A DNA stretch of 64,000 nucleotides from positions 962,501-1,026,500 of the forward strand of contig CANJKZ010001028.1 in assembly GCA_947471745.1 (NCBI GenBank), in the 5' to 3' direction. The stretch comes from Closterium sp. Naga37s-1 (lineage: Eukaryota; Streptophyta; Zygnematophyceae; Desmidiales; Closteriaceae). The notes under the pieces are model-generated. The model saw only the letters and a program-made list of their open reading frames with translations, made no database searches and was not told the origin of the DNA. Positions within the stretch are counted from its first letter, which is position 1. The number at the start of each line of letters is the position of its first letter. The position numbers were made by a program, and so were the translations under genes. Below are positions 10,940 to 21,380 of the stretch, in pieces.

Positions 10940-13781
10940 GGGGGAGGGGGTCTACCGGAGGGGGACCTGGAGCAAGGAAGAGTGGCGGGGGTGGGGGAGG
11001 AGCAGAGCGGTAGGGGAAGAGACTGTAAAAGGGAACCGACTCGTCAAAAGTGATGTCCTAAGAGGGGAAGACACGGCGCGAGGTGGGGTGGTAAAACTGC
11101 GAGCCAGGCGCGTCAGGGGAAAAGCCAAGGAAGACGCAGGGAATAGCGCGGGCGGAGAGCTTGTCCGCAGACGTATCATGAACAAAGGCACGAGAGCCCC
11201 AGATCTGGAACACTGATGCATCGCCAACCTTCCCCGTCCAATGTAGTGTAGGCGAGGTCTCCGCCAAGGAGACACGGGGCCAGAGGTTGAGCTGATGCGC
11301 AGCGTACCGGACCGCAAACGGCCACAGAAAATGGGGAGCAACCGCATGGATCATGGAGGTACGAGCGACCTCCATGACTAGGCCAATGCTGCGCTCAGCA
11401 ATCCCATTTTGCTGAGGGGAGTCCGGAAGCATGAACGACTGGAGAATGTTTTCCCCACGACAAAAGTCCCTCAAGAGGTCGGAGGAGAACTCACCACCTC
11501 TGTCAGAGTGCAGACATAGGACAGGAAGGTCCGTACGGAACCGCTCGCGAAGCTGGAGACGGATAGTGTGGATCCAAGGGATCAAGACATGAACGACCTG
11601 ACCCTTGCTGCGCAAGGGGAAGACCGTGGTGTACCACGTGAAGTCGTCAACAACCAGCAGAAAGTAGCGCTCGCGGCCCTGTCCACTGACGCGGGATGGG
11701 CCCCACACGTCCATGTGGAGAGTCAGTAGGGAGCAGTTGTCGGAGGAAACGAGGAGTAGTGAGGAGCGGCGCACTGCTGCCCCTCGACGCAGGGAAGGCA
11801 GTGCGGGGCAGGCGAGGGCGGGAGGGGAGGCAGAGACCTGGGTAGACCAGAGACAAGGAGGCGGGAGTGCATGCCACGAAGGCGTGGCAGGGAAGGGTGA
11901 CCCAAGCGGTGGTGCCACAGAAGGGTCTGGTGCGACAGGAGGCGACACGAGCAAGGGGGTGCTACCTGACCTGACGCGGTCACTTGAGCAGACGCCGCTA
12001 CCAGAGGAGGCTCGGTAGCCAGTGTGTATAGACTCGACCATAGCCGACAAGTGAACGTGGCCAGGTGACGGCCCATCCGTGTACACGTGCAGATCGACAC
12101 ACGCTGACCCCCAGGACCGGTGGTAGTGACCATCGCGTCATGGAGGGCAGAGGTACTCACCAAGTTCATAGAGAACGAGGGGAGGTGAAGGCCTCACAGT
12201 GAACCGGACGGAACCGCCGGACACGGGAGCACAGTGGAGGAACGGGCGAGGACTGAGCCCCCGGAGGGGTCAGCCATGCTGACCAGTACAGGTGCAGAGA
12301 GAGGAGTGAGGGTGGTGCTGTCGCGAAAGAAACAGCGTGAGGCACCTGAGTCAAGTGTGAATGTGTGCAAGACCTCAGCAGGCGCAGCACCAGGGAGAAC
12401 AGACTCACTAGCACCTAGAGCAGCAGCCTCTATACCTGAGTCAGGCGGCACACACAGGTAACAGTCACCCTCTGCACTAGCAGACAAACCATATATAGCA
12501 GCAAGGATAGCATCAAAGTCTAGGTCAAAGATAGCAACTCCAGTCCTAAGCAGCTCTGCCCAGCGGGGGCGCTCAGCCTCGTCACCAAACTCTGCGCGCC
12601 AAGCATCGTCGAGGCGGGAGAAGCAGCGGTGCTGAGTGTGAAGCTTCCCGCATGTCTGACCAGCACGGTCACCCGTGCGAATGACATACGGGCAGCTAAC
12701 ACTATCCCCAGACGCCCCACGCTGAGCAAACCACTCACGAAGCTGCTAGGGCGATGGGTTCTTGCTTCGACGCTGCTGCTGCTGCCTCGGGCCTCCTCCA
12801 GAACCTCCACGCTGAGCTCCAGTCCGACCGCCACCACCCCCACCGCTGCCACTACCGCCACTCCCACCGCTGCCTCCACCGCCGCCACCAAAGCCCCCAC
12901 TCCCGCCACCACTCCCACCACTGCCACCACCTCCACTGCCCCCACCACCTCCACTGCTGCCCCCACCACCACCCCCGCTGCCACCGCCACCACCCCTACC
13001 ACCCTTGCCCTTGCTGCTGCGGCGCTTCGCACTAGCAGAAGCGGCCTCGACGTCCACAGCACCAGGGACGTCAGCAGCAGCATCAGAGGCGTAGGAGGGA
13101 GCAAGGGGGGAGGGGGAGCACCCCTCAAAGAAGGGCGTGCGCGGATTGCCACGAGCAGCACCGACAGCGACTACACTAGTCTCAGCTGCAAGGAGGTGCT
13201 CCTCGAGTAGGTCAACAGTGAGGGCTGTGGGGTCAAGGGCAAGAAAGTGGTCCCTAACAGCACGAAGAGAGTCAGGGACGGGTGACTGTGAAGTAAAGAG
13301 TGATGTACATTGGGGGTGGGTTCTTTGCAACGAACTCTGCTGGGAGGGCAGCGCGGTAGCGAGCGTCGCTAGTGCGAAGGTGGGAAACTAGGTCCTCTTC
13401 TGTGGCAAAGGCGGACAGCTCAGGGAACAGGTAGGGCAGTAGGAGGCGGCCTAGAGCAGCAGTGGCAGGCGAGGAGTAGCGAGCGTTGACAGTGTCGTAC
13501 AGTGCCTGTGTTGTCCTGTGCTGTCCGAAGTGAGCGCATCCGGCCAACGGCAGGTGGTTGCGAATGGCTAAGCGGGCAGCAGCGTCGCGGGTAAGCCACT
13601 GTGAGCGGGTCGCAATGTCAGCTGTGGCGGGAGGGGCGGGAGCGGGGCCAGATGTGTGGTCAAACAACAAAACACTGTCCCTAGAGTCGCTCAGCAGGTA
13701 CAGCTGCAGGCCATCGAGCCACGTGTCAAACTGTAGGGGGCGTCCCTCATGATCGAACACTAGCACGCCTAGAGAAGCCAT
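10940..13781 (-). pseudogene. copia-c gag-protease-integrase
   Basis: Gag starts at 13781 (MASLGVLVFDHEGRPLQFD) and runs into a Gly-rich tract (about 12800-13010) and zinc knuckle (about 12630-12700; CPYVIRTGDRAGQTC). The protease has LHTFTLDSGASRCFFRD (about 12330-12390). Integrase has HHRLGHPSLPRLRG, LHMDVWGPSRV, LHSDRGGEFSSDLL and QQNGIAERSIGLV, so both Asp residues and the Glu of the DDE triad are visible. Several frame changes separate gag, protease and integrase. Confidence 0.85.
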
Positions 13782-13799
13782 AGTGGCGCAGCACGTAGA

Positions 13800-15026
13800 G
13801 CGAGGAGAAGCAGAGCAGCACAGAGCACTGGGCAGGCAGCAGCAAAGGGGCAGTGAGAGGGCCGCAAGGGGTGGCTAGCAGAGTAGCAGGGGCGGCGAGT
13901 GGGCCACCAGTGGCGGCACGCGGGGCTGCAAGGGCGGCTCGCGGGCTGCAGGGTCGAGGGGCGGGCCGGAAGTGGCGGCTCGCGGGGCCTGGGGTCGACT
14001 GGCGCGGGCCTAGGGGCGACAGGCACGGGCCTAGGGGCGACGGGCGACGGGCCGGGGCGCCTGGCCTAGGGGCGACGGGCCGGGCTATGGACGACGGGCC
14101 TACGGGCCGGGCTAGGGGCGACGGGCCGGCCTAGGAGCGACTGGCCTAAGGGCGACGGGCCGGGGCGACGGGCCGGGGCGACGGGCCTAGGGGCGACGGG
14201 CCTAGGGGCGACGGGCCGGGCTAGGGGTGACGGGCCTACGGGCCGGGCTAGGGGCGACAGGTCGGCCTAGGGCGAAGGGCCTAGGGTCAACGGGGCACCG
14301 GGGCCGAGGGTCGACGGGGCGGGTCGCGAGGGCAGGGTCGACGGGGCGCGCAGGCCTAGGGTCGTCGGGGCGCGCGCGGGCCTAGGGTCGACGGGGCGCG
14401 CGCGGGCCTAGGGTCGACGGGGCGCGCGGGCCGAGGGTCGATGGGGCAGGTGGCAGGGCCCAGGGTCGATAGGGCCGGGGCGACGGGCCTAAGGGGCGAC
14501 GGGCCGGGGTAGGGGCGACGGGCCTACGGGCCGGGCTAGGGGTGATGGGCCGGCCTAGGGGCGACGGGCCTAGGGATGACGGGCCGGGGCGACAGGGCTC
14601 GGGGCGACGGGCCGGGGCGACGGGCCTAGGGGCGACGGGCCGGGCTAGGGGTGACAGGCCTACGGGCCGGGCTAGGGACGACGGGCCGGCCTAGGGGCGA
14701 CGGGCCGGCCTAGGGGCGACGGGCCTAGGGGCGACGGGCCTAGGGGCGACGGGCCGGGTTAGGGGCGACAGGCCTACGGGCCGGGCTAGGGGCAACGGGC
14801 CGGGCTAAGGCGACGGGCCTAGGGGCGACGGGCCGGGCTAGGGGCGACGGGCCGGCCTAGGGCGATGTGCCTAGGGTCGACAGGGCACCGGGGCCGAGGG
14901 TCGACGGGGCGGGTCGCGGGGGCAGGGTCGACGGGGCGCGCAGGCCTAGGGTCGTCGGGGCGCGCGCGGGCCTAGGGTCGACGGGGCGTGCGCGGGCCTA
15001 GGGTCGACGGGGCGCGCGGGCCGAGG
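13800..15026 (-). repeat. copia-c GC-rich tandem-repeat leader
   Basis: About 1.2 kb is built from GGGGCGACGGGCCTAG-type and GGGTCGACGGGGCGCGC-type units. There are higher-order duplications: the block around 14280-14440 recurs at about 14870-15020. It sits where the other copies have their leader between primer site and gag. Confidence 0.8.
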
Positions 15027-15770
15027 GTACTCCAAATAGTCCAACCAGCAGATCTGTCGCGGATTGAGATTCGGTTGGGTGCAGAGGTACTGTAGGGATC
15101 GGTGGTCTGTCCGTACTGTCACGTCGGCGCCAGTCAAGTAGCATCGCCACATTTTGAACGCGTGCACGATCGCCAGCATTTCGCAGTCGTGTATCGGGTA
15201 GTTGCGTTTGGGTGGGTGCAGCTTGCGGGACTCTTACGCGATTGGCTGGAGGTCGTTCCCGAAGTCCTGCAACAGTACTGCTCCCACATCAAGATACACG
15301 ATGACGCACTTACCTTAAAGTAGGCGGAAGGCTTCGTTCATGGCCATTTGAAAAGTGGCGGGGGCGTTGGTCAGTCCGAAGGGCATGACGGTGTATTCGA
15401 AGGATCCGTAGCGTGTTCGGAAAGCTGTTTTCGGGCAGTCGGGTGGGTCGACTCGGATCTGGTGGTAGCCTCCTCGAAGGTCGATTTTCGAGAAAACCCG
15501 GGCTGTGCGCAGTTGGTCGATCAGTTCTTCAGCTCGTGGGATGGGGTAACGGGAGTTGATGGTAACCCTATTCATTGCGCGGTAGTCGATGCACATGCGA
15601 AAACCCCCGTCCTTCTTCGGTGTGAATAGTATCGGTGCTGCGAAGGGTGACTAACTCGGGCGAATGAACTCCTTCTCGAGCAAGTAATCCAGCTGCTTCC
15701 TCAGTTCGTCCATTTCGGGTTGGGTCAGTCGGAACTTTCGCTGTACTGTCGGCTATGCCCCCGGTTCTAA
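15027..15770 (-). pseudogene. gypsy reverse transcriptase / RNase H, internally deleted
   Basis: The minus strand encodes the RT segments [60 protein letters not shown] and CVIVYLDV. The last is the start of the YLDD box, which is cut after its first Asp and joined directly to RNase H (GAVLLQDFGNDLQPIA). Then come HPPKRNYPIHDCEMLAIVHA and VTVRTDHRSLQYL. Thumb and connection domains are therefore lost, and stop codons interrupt the frame. Confidence 0.88.
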
Positions 15771-15799
15771 CTCTATCCTGTGGTCGTGCGGTCGCTGAG

Positions 15800-16470
15800 G
15801 TGGCAGTCCTGTCGGCAGATCGCCTGGGAAAATCCCACTGTACTGCTTCAGTAGTGCTGCCAAGTCATCCGGTACGTCGGCCAGTAGTTTCTGTAACCCC
15901 CCCCCCCTTTGTCTACTGCCTCGGCTTCCCGAATGTCGACCGCATATACGTCAGCTTCTGCCGCTACAGCGCGTTTCATCATGATTGCGTTGACACGCAT
16001 CGACGAAGACTCGGGCGAGCCCCAGAGTTAAGGCGATGTTGTTGCCGTTCACTCGCACGGTGCAGTCACCCGTCGTCCAGTCGATTTGCGGATTGTGTTG
16101 TCGCAGCCAATCACGGCCGAGTAAAATGTCGGTTCCGTCGAGGGTTGTCGCAAGCATTTCCTGAGAAAATGTGAAGTTACCCCCGCATCGAATCGGAACC
16201 CGGTCTACGCGTTCCCGTGTTGCCAGTGGCGTGCCGTCAACCAGTCTTGCGTCGATCTCAGGTAAACATCTGTCCAGTGGCAGTTGCAGTTTCCGTGCGG
16301 TGGCGGTGTTGATCAGGTTGTGGCTAGCTCCCGCGTCTACGAATATTTTAACTAAGTCTGTCCCAATTTTCCCACTAAGCAGTAGGGGGCTGTCTACCGT
16401 GGTATCCTCCTTATTCGGCCGGGTGTGGTCGATTGCGTGAACCGGCACAATCACTCGGTGAGGGTCGGTT
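15800..16470 (-). pseudogene. gypsy protease region
   Basis: The frame 15951-16454 holds KIFVDAGASHNLINTATARK, a retropepsin-like active site (D-A-G-A-S). It continues with DGTDILLGRDWLRQHNPQID, the conserved downstream G-R-D-W-L segment of Ty3 proteases. Positions 15800-15950 bridge to RT and are broken by a C run at about 15898-15908. Confidence 0.8.
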
Positions 16471-16513
16471 GGGTCGGGCGAGCGGCGTGACCTGTCAGTA
16501 GAGGGCCTGTCTG

Positions 16514-17686
16514 CTACTGACTCCCAGCGTTTCCCTGCTGCTTGGTCTGTTTCTGCTGCTCGGCTTCCCCCTTTCCCTTAGCGTTTTCCAGGCATTCGCT
16601 TTTGCGGTGTCCCGACCAATTGCACGCAAAGAAGCGCACTTTAAACGGTGCGGCAGTGGCATTCGCAGAGGCGGCACGTATCGTAGCGCCCTCATTCGTC
16701 CCAAGAGATCGATGTCCCCAGTTGTTGCTACTTCCGTAGGACCCCGGTCTCAATCGGCGGAAGAAATCGAGTGTCTCCGCCATAGCGAGAATCTCCTGAA
16801 AATCGGTGACGCAGTGGAGCTGGATTTCCTGAGCAATGTCGTGTTTCAAGCCGCCGATGTAGCGGTCGATGCGCTCAGATTCATGCATGTAGCCCACCTG
16901 CTCACACAGCGCCAGAAACCCGTTGGTATAATTTTGCACGGAACCGAGTTGGCGCCAAGTGTGGAGCTTCTGACGCGCCGCGATCGAAGCCGCAATTGGC
17001 TCAAATCGGGTATGCAGACCTGCGTACCACGCGTCCCACGAGCGATATTGGGGCACCTCCACGAAATACGACGGCGCCCAGGGTCCGGTTTGTCCTTCCC
17101 GTGTCGGTAAAGTCGCGTAGTCCATCGGCTTCGTGACGATGACACGCCACCAATCCATGGCGGGTCCTCGCAGCAGCGACACGGCGTAGCAGAATTTCGC
17201 CATATCCTCCGAGACGTAGTTGGCGTCGAAGAAAACGTTCAACATGAACAACCACGCCTGAACGGTAGGACAACCCCGTTGACTCAGGTCAAAGCATGAC
17301 CGACGCTGCGGCTTCAGCGGCATCGGCGACGGCAGTGTTGATTCGCCGGCCGGCAAAGAAATTGTGACGCGGGGTTTACTCCTGGCCGCATTCGTCGCGT
17401 CGGGGTGTGTCGTGTCGTGGTCGTTGTCTCCGTCGTTGCGGACGACGCCATCACTGGCCGCACTCGCGGGTTGCCCCACACTTCCGTGCTGCGATACTTG
17501 TGGTGCAGGTTGTCCCGGAGTGCCAGGTGCTTGTGATTGTGCTTGCTGTGCTCGTGTGATGTCGTTCTGCAGGGATGTGCGTTCCGCCGTCAGCGCCGCG
17601 ATTTCTTCAAAGCTTTCGCGAAGTTGCTGCAGCAGTTCGTTCACACGCTCCTGCGTGAGGCTTGGGCCGTCAATGTGTTCGGCCAT
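16514..17686 (-). CDS. gypsy gag, 390 codons, open
   Basis: This is an open Ty3 gag frame starting at 17686 (MAEHIDGPSLTQERV). An N-terminal coiled-coil-like stretch (residues about 10-50) is followed by a Gln/Pro/Ala spacer and the capsid-type domain: CFDLSQRGCPTVQAWLFMLN, MDWWRVIVTKPMDY, SWDAWYAGLHTRFEP and ARQKLHTWRQLGSVQNYTNG. The C-terminal zinc knuckle reads FFACNWSGHRKSEC, so the first Cys of the CX2CX4HX4C pattern is replaced by Phe. The start lies only 15 bp from the copia-d insertion, which cuts it off from the 5' LTR. It is probably not expressed. Confidence 0.8.
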   Translation of the reverse strand: MAEHIDGPSLTQERVNELLQQLRESFEEIAALTAERTSLQNDITRAQQAQSQAPGTPGQPAPQVSQHGSVGQPASAASDGVVRNDGDNDHDTTHPDATNAARSKPRVTISLPAGESTLPSPMPLKPQRRSCFDLSQRGCPTVQAWLFMLNVFFDANYVSEDMAKFCYAVSLLRGPAMDWWRVIVTKPMDYATLPTREGQTGPWAPSYFVEVPQYRSWDAWYAGLHTRFEPIAASIAARQKLHTWRQLGSVQNYTNGFLALCEQVGYMHESERIDRYIGGLKHDIAQEIQLHCVTDFQEILAMAETLDFFRRLRPGSYGSSNNWGHRSLGTNEGATIRAASANATAAPFKVRFFACNWSGHRKSECLENAKGKGEAEQQKQTKQQGNAGSQ

Positions 17687-17701
17687 GTCGAACGGCGTCG
17701 G

Positions 17702-17833
17702 TGTCAGAAAGAGTGAACGAGAATGAATGAACTAGCAAAGAGTTGGGTACAAGTACTAACCCTAATTGGGTTGTACCCCTTATGGGCTACCCCACTATAG
17801 CCTACACAATATAAGCTATACAACATTTTGACA
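17702..17833 (-). repeat. copia-d 3' LTR
   Basis: This 132-bp LTR is identical to 24646-24777 except at its fourth plus-strand base (TGTC here, TGTT there). The plus-strand bases after it, CACCCCCATAGGC, read on the minus strand as the G-rich tract expected next to a 3' LTR. Confidence 0.95.
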
Positions 17834-18060
17834 CACCCCCATAGGCAAAGTGGGGGAGAACAAGTGGTCACAAGACCAGTCAAGAAAAGCAAAGCAAGCT
17901 CGGGGTGGATCACAAAGTCACCACACAGTCCAAGCACAAGCAAAGGGCCACAAGGCCAGTTCACATGCAAAGTTATATAAAAGAGAACAAACAATACAGT
18001 GATCATACCCTAGCAAGTGTAAGCATGCAGGTATATATCTAGATCACAGTACAAGCAGAG

Positions 18061-20160
18061 TCAAGCAGTAAGCAAATGAGGCAAAGTAGGCACAAGGCCT
18101 AACACAGTAGAGAAGCTCTGATGATCACCAGGCGGAAGTGCCTTGGTGAATACATCAGCAGTGTTGGCCCTAGTGGCCACATACGCAAGACGAAGCTGGC
18201 CACGCTGCTGCAACTCTCGAGCAAGGAAATATCGCAGAGCGATGTGCTTCGTTCTGTGCTCCAGTCTGTGCTCCTGACACAAGGCAATCATGGCCTTGTT
18301 GTCTACGTACAGATCTGGAGGCGAATGCGGCTGCTCTCCCAAGTCAGTCAGCAGGTAGGTGAGCCAGCGTAGCTCCTGTGCAGCCATGCCCCCGGCGTAG
18401 ATCTCAGCCTCACAACTGGAGCTGAGAACCGAAGACGAACGGGTAGACCGCCACGAAACCAAGCCGGAACCAAGGCTGAAGGTGTAACCCTGTGACGACC
18501 GCTGCGTAGCTGAGTCGTCAACCCAGGAAGCTTCTGCATGACCAGTGAGGACAACTGGACCCCGTCCTCCAAGCACGAGCCCCATGCCCGACGTACTGCA
18601 CAAGTAGCACAACACCCTCTTTGCAGCATCCTAGTGCACCTTTCGGTGCCTACTGGGAGCCACGTAGCGAGCCAAGAGGCTGAGATTGTACGCGAGGTCA
18701 GGTCGTGTGCACGTCATCAGGTACATGAGGCAACCCACAAGCTCTGGGTACGGACCACTCGGCTCTACGGACTCGACCGAAGGTGGAGCTGAGAGCGAGT
18801 AGCTGGTAGACAGAGGAGTGGGCTGTGGCGAGGAGAACTGGAAGCCGAAGCGCTAAAGGACCTGGAGCACTATGTGTGACTAAGTCAGGGTGATGGTGCG
18901 CCGAGCTTTGTCCCGGGCGATCGGCAAGCCAAGATAGCTGCGCGGCTCACCCAGGTCAGTGCAGGTGTGTCTCTTCTGCAGCTCCGACTTCACAGGGGTC
19001 AGTGCCTCGGTGTCAGCAGTGGCAAAGACTAGGTCGTCGACGTAGACGAGGATGTAGAACGGCGGTTGCGAGGTGTCGGTGCGTAGAAACAGCGACGGGT
19101 CAGCAGTAGAAGGAGCAAACCCAAGAGCCGCAAGCCTCGTCCTCAGTGTGTCGTGCCACTCGCGAGGCGCCTGGCGGAGACCGTAGACCGGCCGCCGGAG
19201 GCTCCACTGGGTACGTGCAGGAAACGACCCAGTGAAGCCAGGTGGGCGGCGCAGCCAGATCTCCTCGTGCAGGCTGCCCTGCAGGAAAGCTGTGCTGAAG
19301 TCCATAGAGTGCAACTCGTAGTCACGCTGAGCAGCGACGTGCAGCAACACCCGAAGAGTAGTCATCTTCAGGGTGGGGGAGAAGGTCTGGAAGTAGTCAA
19401 CCCCCTGTCACTGACTGAAGCCTCGAGCAACGTAACGCGCCTTGAAGGCAGGCGGAGAACCCGACGGCCGCTTCACCCTGAAGATCCACATGCCATCGAC
19501 GATGTTCGCCCCAGGTGGGGGAACCTCGTTAACGTAGGTGCCTGTGGACTTCCAGGATGCCATCTGGTCATCCATGGCTGCCTGCCACTGAGAGGAGTAA
19601 GGACCCGTAATCGCCTCTGTGTAAGAGCGCGGGGTCGGGATGTCTAGTGCATCTGGGTCTCCCTCAGGGGCAAGCAGCATGGAAGCGAAACGAGGTACAG
19701 CAGCTGCAAGACACTCAAAGTCCTCCTGCCTGTCCTCAAGGAGGTCCGTGCTAAGAGCACACTCACCCCCGACGGACGGAGGACTGGCAGACGCAGACTC
19801 AGCAACAAGAGAAGTGGCGTAGTCTAGACGACAGGCAGCAGCAAAGTCAAGCAGCTCAGCAACGAGAGCAGACGCAGCAGCAGACTCAAAAGAAGGGCCA
19901 GTTACAGTAGTGGTGAGGAGACGAGAGACAGTTGGACGGGCAGCACGTGCGCGGTCAGACTCAGGGTCAGGGACCTCAGGAAGAGAGGACTGAGGAGGAG
20001 CAGGCAGTGGAAAAGAGGAAGGACGGAGTGCCATAGCGTGCGTGCCAGGGACAGGAGGAGGACGCGAACTAGGAACGCGACGAGCAGTGCGAACAGGCAA
20101 GACAGGACGAGACGCAGGCTCACGACGCTCAGTAAGACTGCCGGACTCCTCAGTGTAAGG
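18061..20160 (-). pseudogene. copia-d RT-RNase H
   Basis: In one frame: ARYVARGFSQ, then TGA (19408-19410 on plus) where sister copies have CGA; MTTLRVLLHVAAQRDYELHS; DFSTAFLQGSLHEEIWLRRP; YGLRQAPREWHDTLRTRLA; PPFYILVYVDDLVFATADT with the YVDD catalytic box; then TAG codons at about 18853 and 18880 in place of CAG; and RNase H (TGHAEASWVDDSATQRSSQG, CEAEIYAGG, YVDNKAMIALCQ) to a stop near 18061. Only point stops interrupt this frame. Confidence 0.9.
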
Positions 20161-21380
20161 AGAAGAGCAGGAAGTGGGGAGGTTGACAGTAACGGTGGCT
20201 GCGACTGGTCAGGCGGTGGACACAGGAGGGGAGGAGTAAGGCTAGAAGAAGACGGGACACCAAGAACCTGCTGAAGCAGGGGAAAAAAGTTCGCTCGCGG
20301 CCGCACAGTGCCTCCAGCACCTCCAGCTCCAGGGTCAATAGCTCCAGCTCCTGCAGTTCCAGCGCCTCCCGCGCCAGTGCCTCCAACTCCAGCTCCTCCA
20401 GTGCCAGCTCCACCAGCGCAAAAGTCTCCAACTCCGGCAGTTCCAGGGAGAGGGTCTACCTGAGACACACCTGAGGGAGCACGACCCTGGGGCGGGAGGG
20501 GGTCTACCGGAGGGGGACCGAGAGCAAGGAAGAGCGGCAGGGGCGGGGGCGGGGAAGGGGGAGGGGCAGAGCGGTAGGGGAAGAGATGGTAAAAGGGAAC
20601 CGACTCGTCAAACGTTACGTCCTTAGAAGGGAGGACACGGCGCGAGGTGGGGTGGTAAAACTGCCAGCCAAGCGCTTCAGGGACAAAGCCAAGGAAGACG
20701 CAGGGGATAGCACGGGCGGAGAGCTTGTCCACGGACGTATCGCGAACAAAGGCACGAGAACCCCAGACCCGGAACACCGACGCATCGCCAACCTCCCCCG
20801 TCCAACGCAGTGTGGGCGAGGTCTCCGGTAAGGAGACACAGGGCCAGAGGTTGAGCTGATGCGCAGCGTACCGGACCGCAAACGGCCACAGAAAATGGGG
20901 AGCAGCCGCATGGATCATGGAGGTACGAGCGACCTCCATGACTAAGCCAATGCGGCGCTCAGCAATCCCACTTTGCTGAGGGGAGTCCGGAAGCGTGAAC
21001 GACTGGAGAAAGCCCTCCCCACGACAAAAGTCCCGCAAGAGGTCGGAGGAGAACTCACCACCTCTGTCAGAGTGCAGACGTAGGACAAGAAGGTCCTGGC
21101 GGAACTGCTCGCAGAGTTGGAGACGGACTGTGCGGATCCAAGGGATCAAGACATCAACGACCTCACCCTTGCTGCGCAAGGGGAAGACCCTGGTGTACTG
21201 CGTGTAGTCGTCAACTACCAGCAGAAAGTAGCGCTCACGGCCCTTTCCACTGACGTGGGCTGGGCCCCACACGTCAATGTGAAGAGTCTGCAGGGGAGCA
21301 GTCGTCGGGGGAAACGAGGAGGAGTGAGGAGCAGCGCGCTGCCACCCCTTGACGCAAGGAAGGCAGGGCGGGGCAGGCTA
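20160..21380 (-). pseudogene. copia-d integrase and linker
   Basis: The integrase core is open from about 21377 to 20450: VWGPAHVSGKGRERYFLLVV, LRLHSDRGGEFSSDLLRDF and SFTLPDSPQQSGIAERRIG. The catalytic D-D-E residues are present. The C-terminal part is RVWGSRAFVRDTSVDKLSA and CVFLGFVPEALGWQFYHP. A Gly/Ala linker (GGAGTGGAGVGGTGAGG) follows, then a frameshift near 20160 into the RT frame. A TAG at about 21378 separates it from the gag-protease frame. Confidence 0.85.

Larger units (their letters stand above)
9628..15026 (-). mobile_element. Ty1/copia element c (no LTRs left)
   Basis: This minus-strand copy has RNase H/RT, linker, integrase, protease, gag and a GC-rich leader, but neither LTR. 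Its 3' edge enters RNase H directly at about 9628 and its 5' edge passes from leader repeats into gypsy RNase H at about 15027. The RT N-terminal half is deleted: linker sequence runs directly into the REWHDTLRT segment at about 10620. It is a rearranged copy inside the gypsy pol gene. Confidence 0.85.

Noticed and set aside
15027-17686. A separate second gypsy element
   Set aside because: Orientation, domain order and the single pair of LTRs with matching ACATT duplications fit one gypsy element split by copia insertions.
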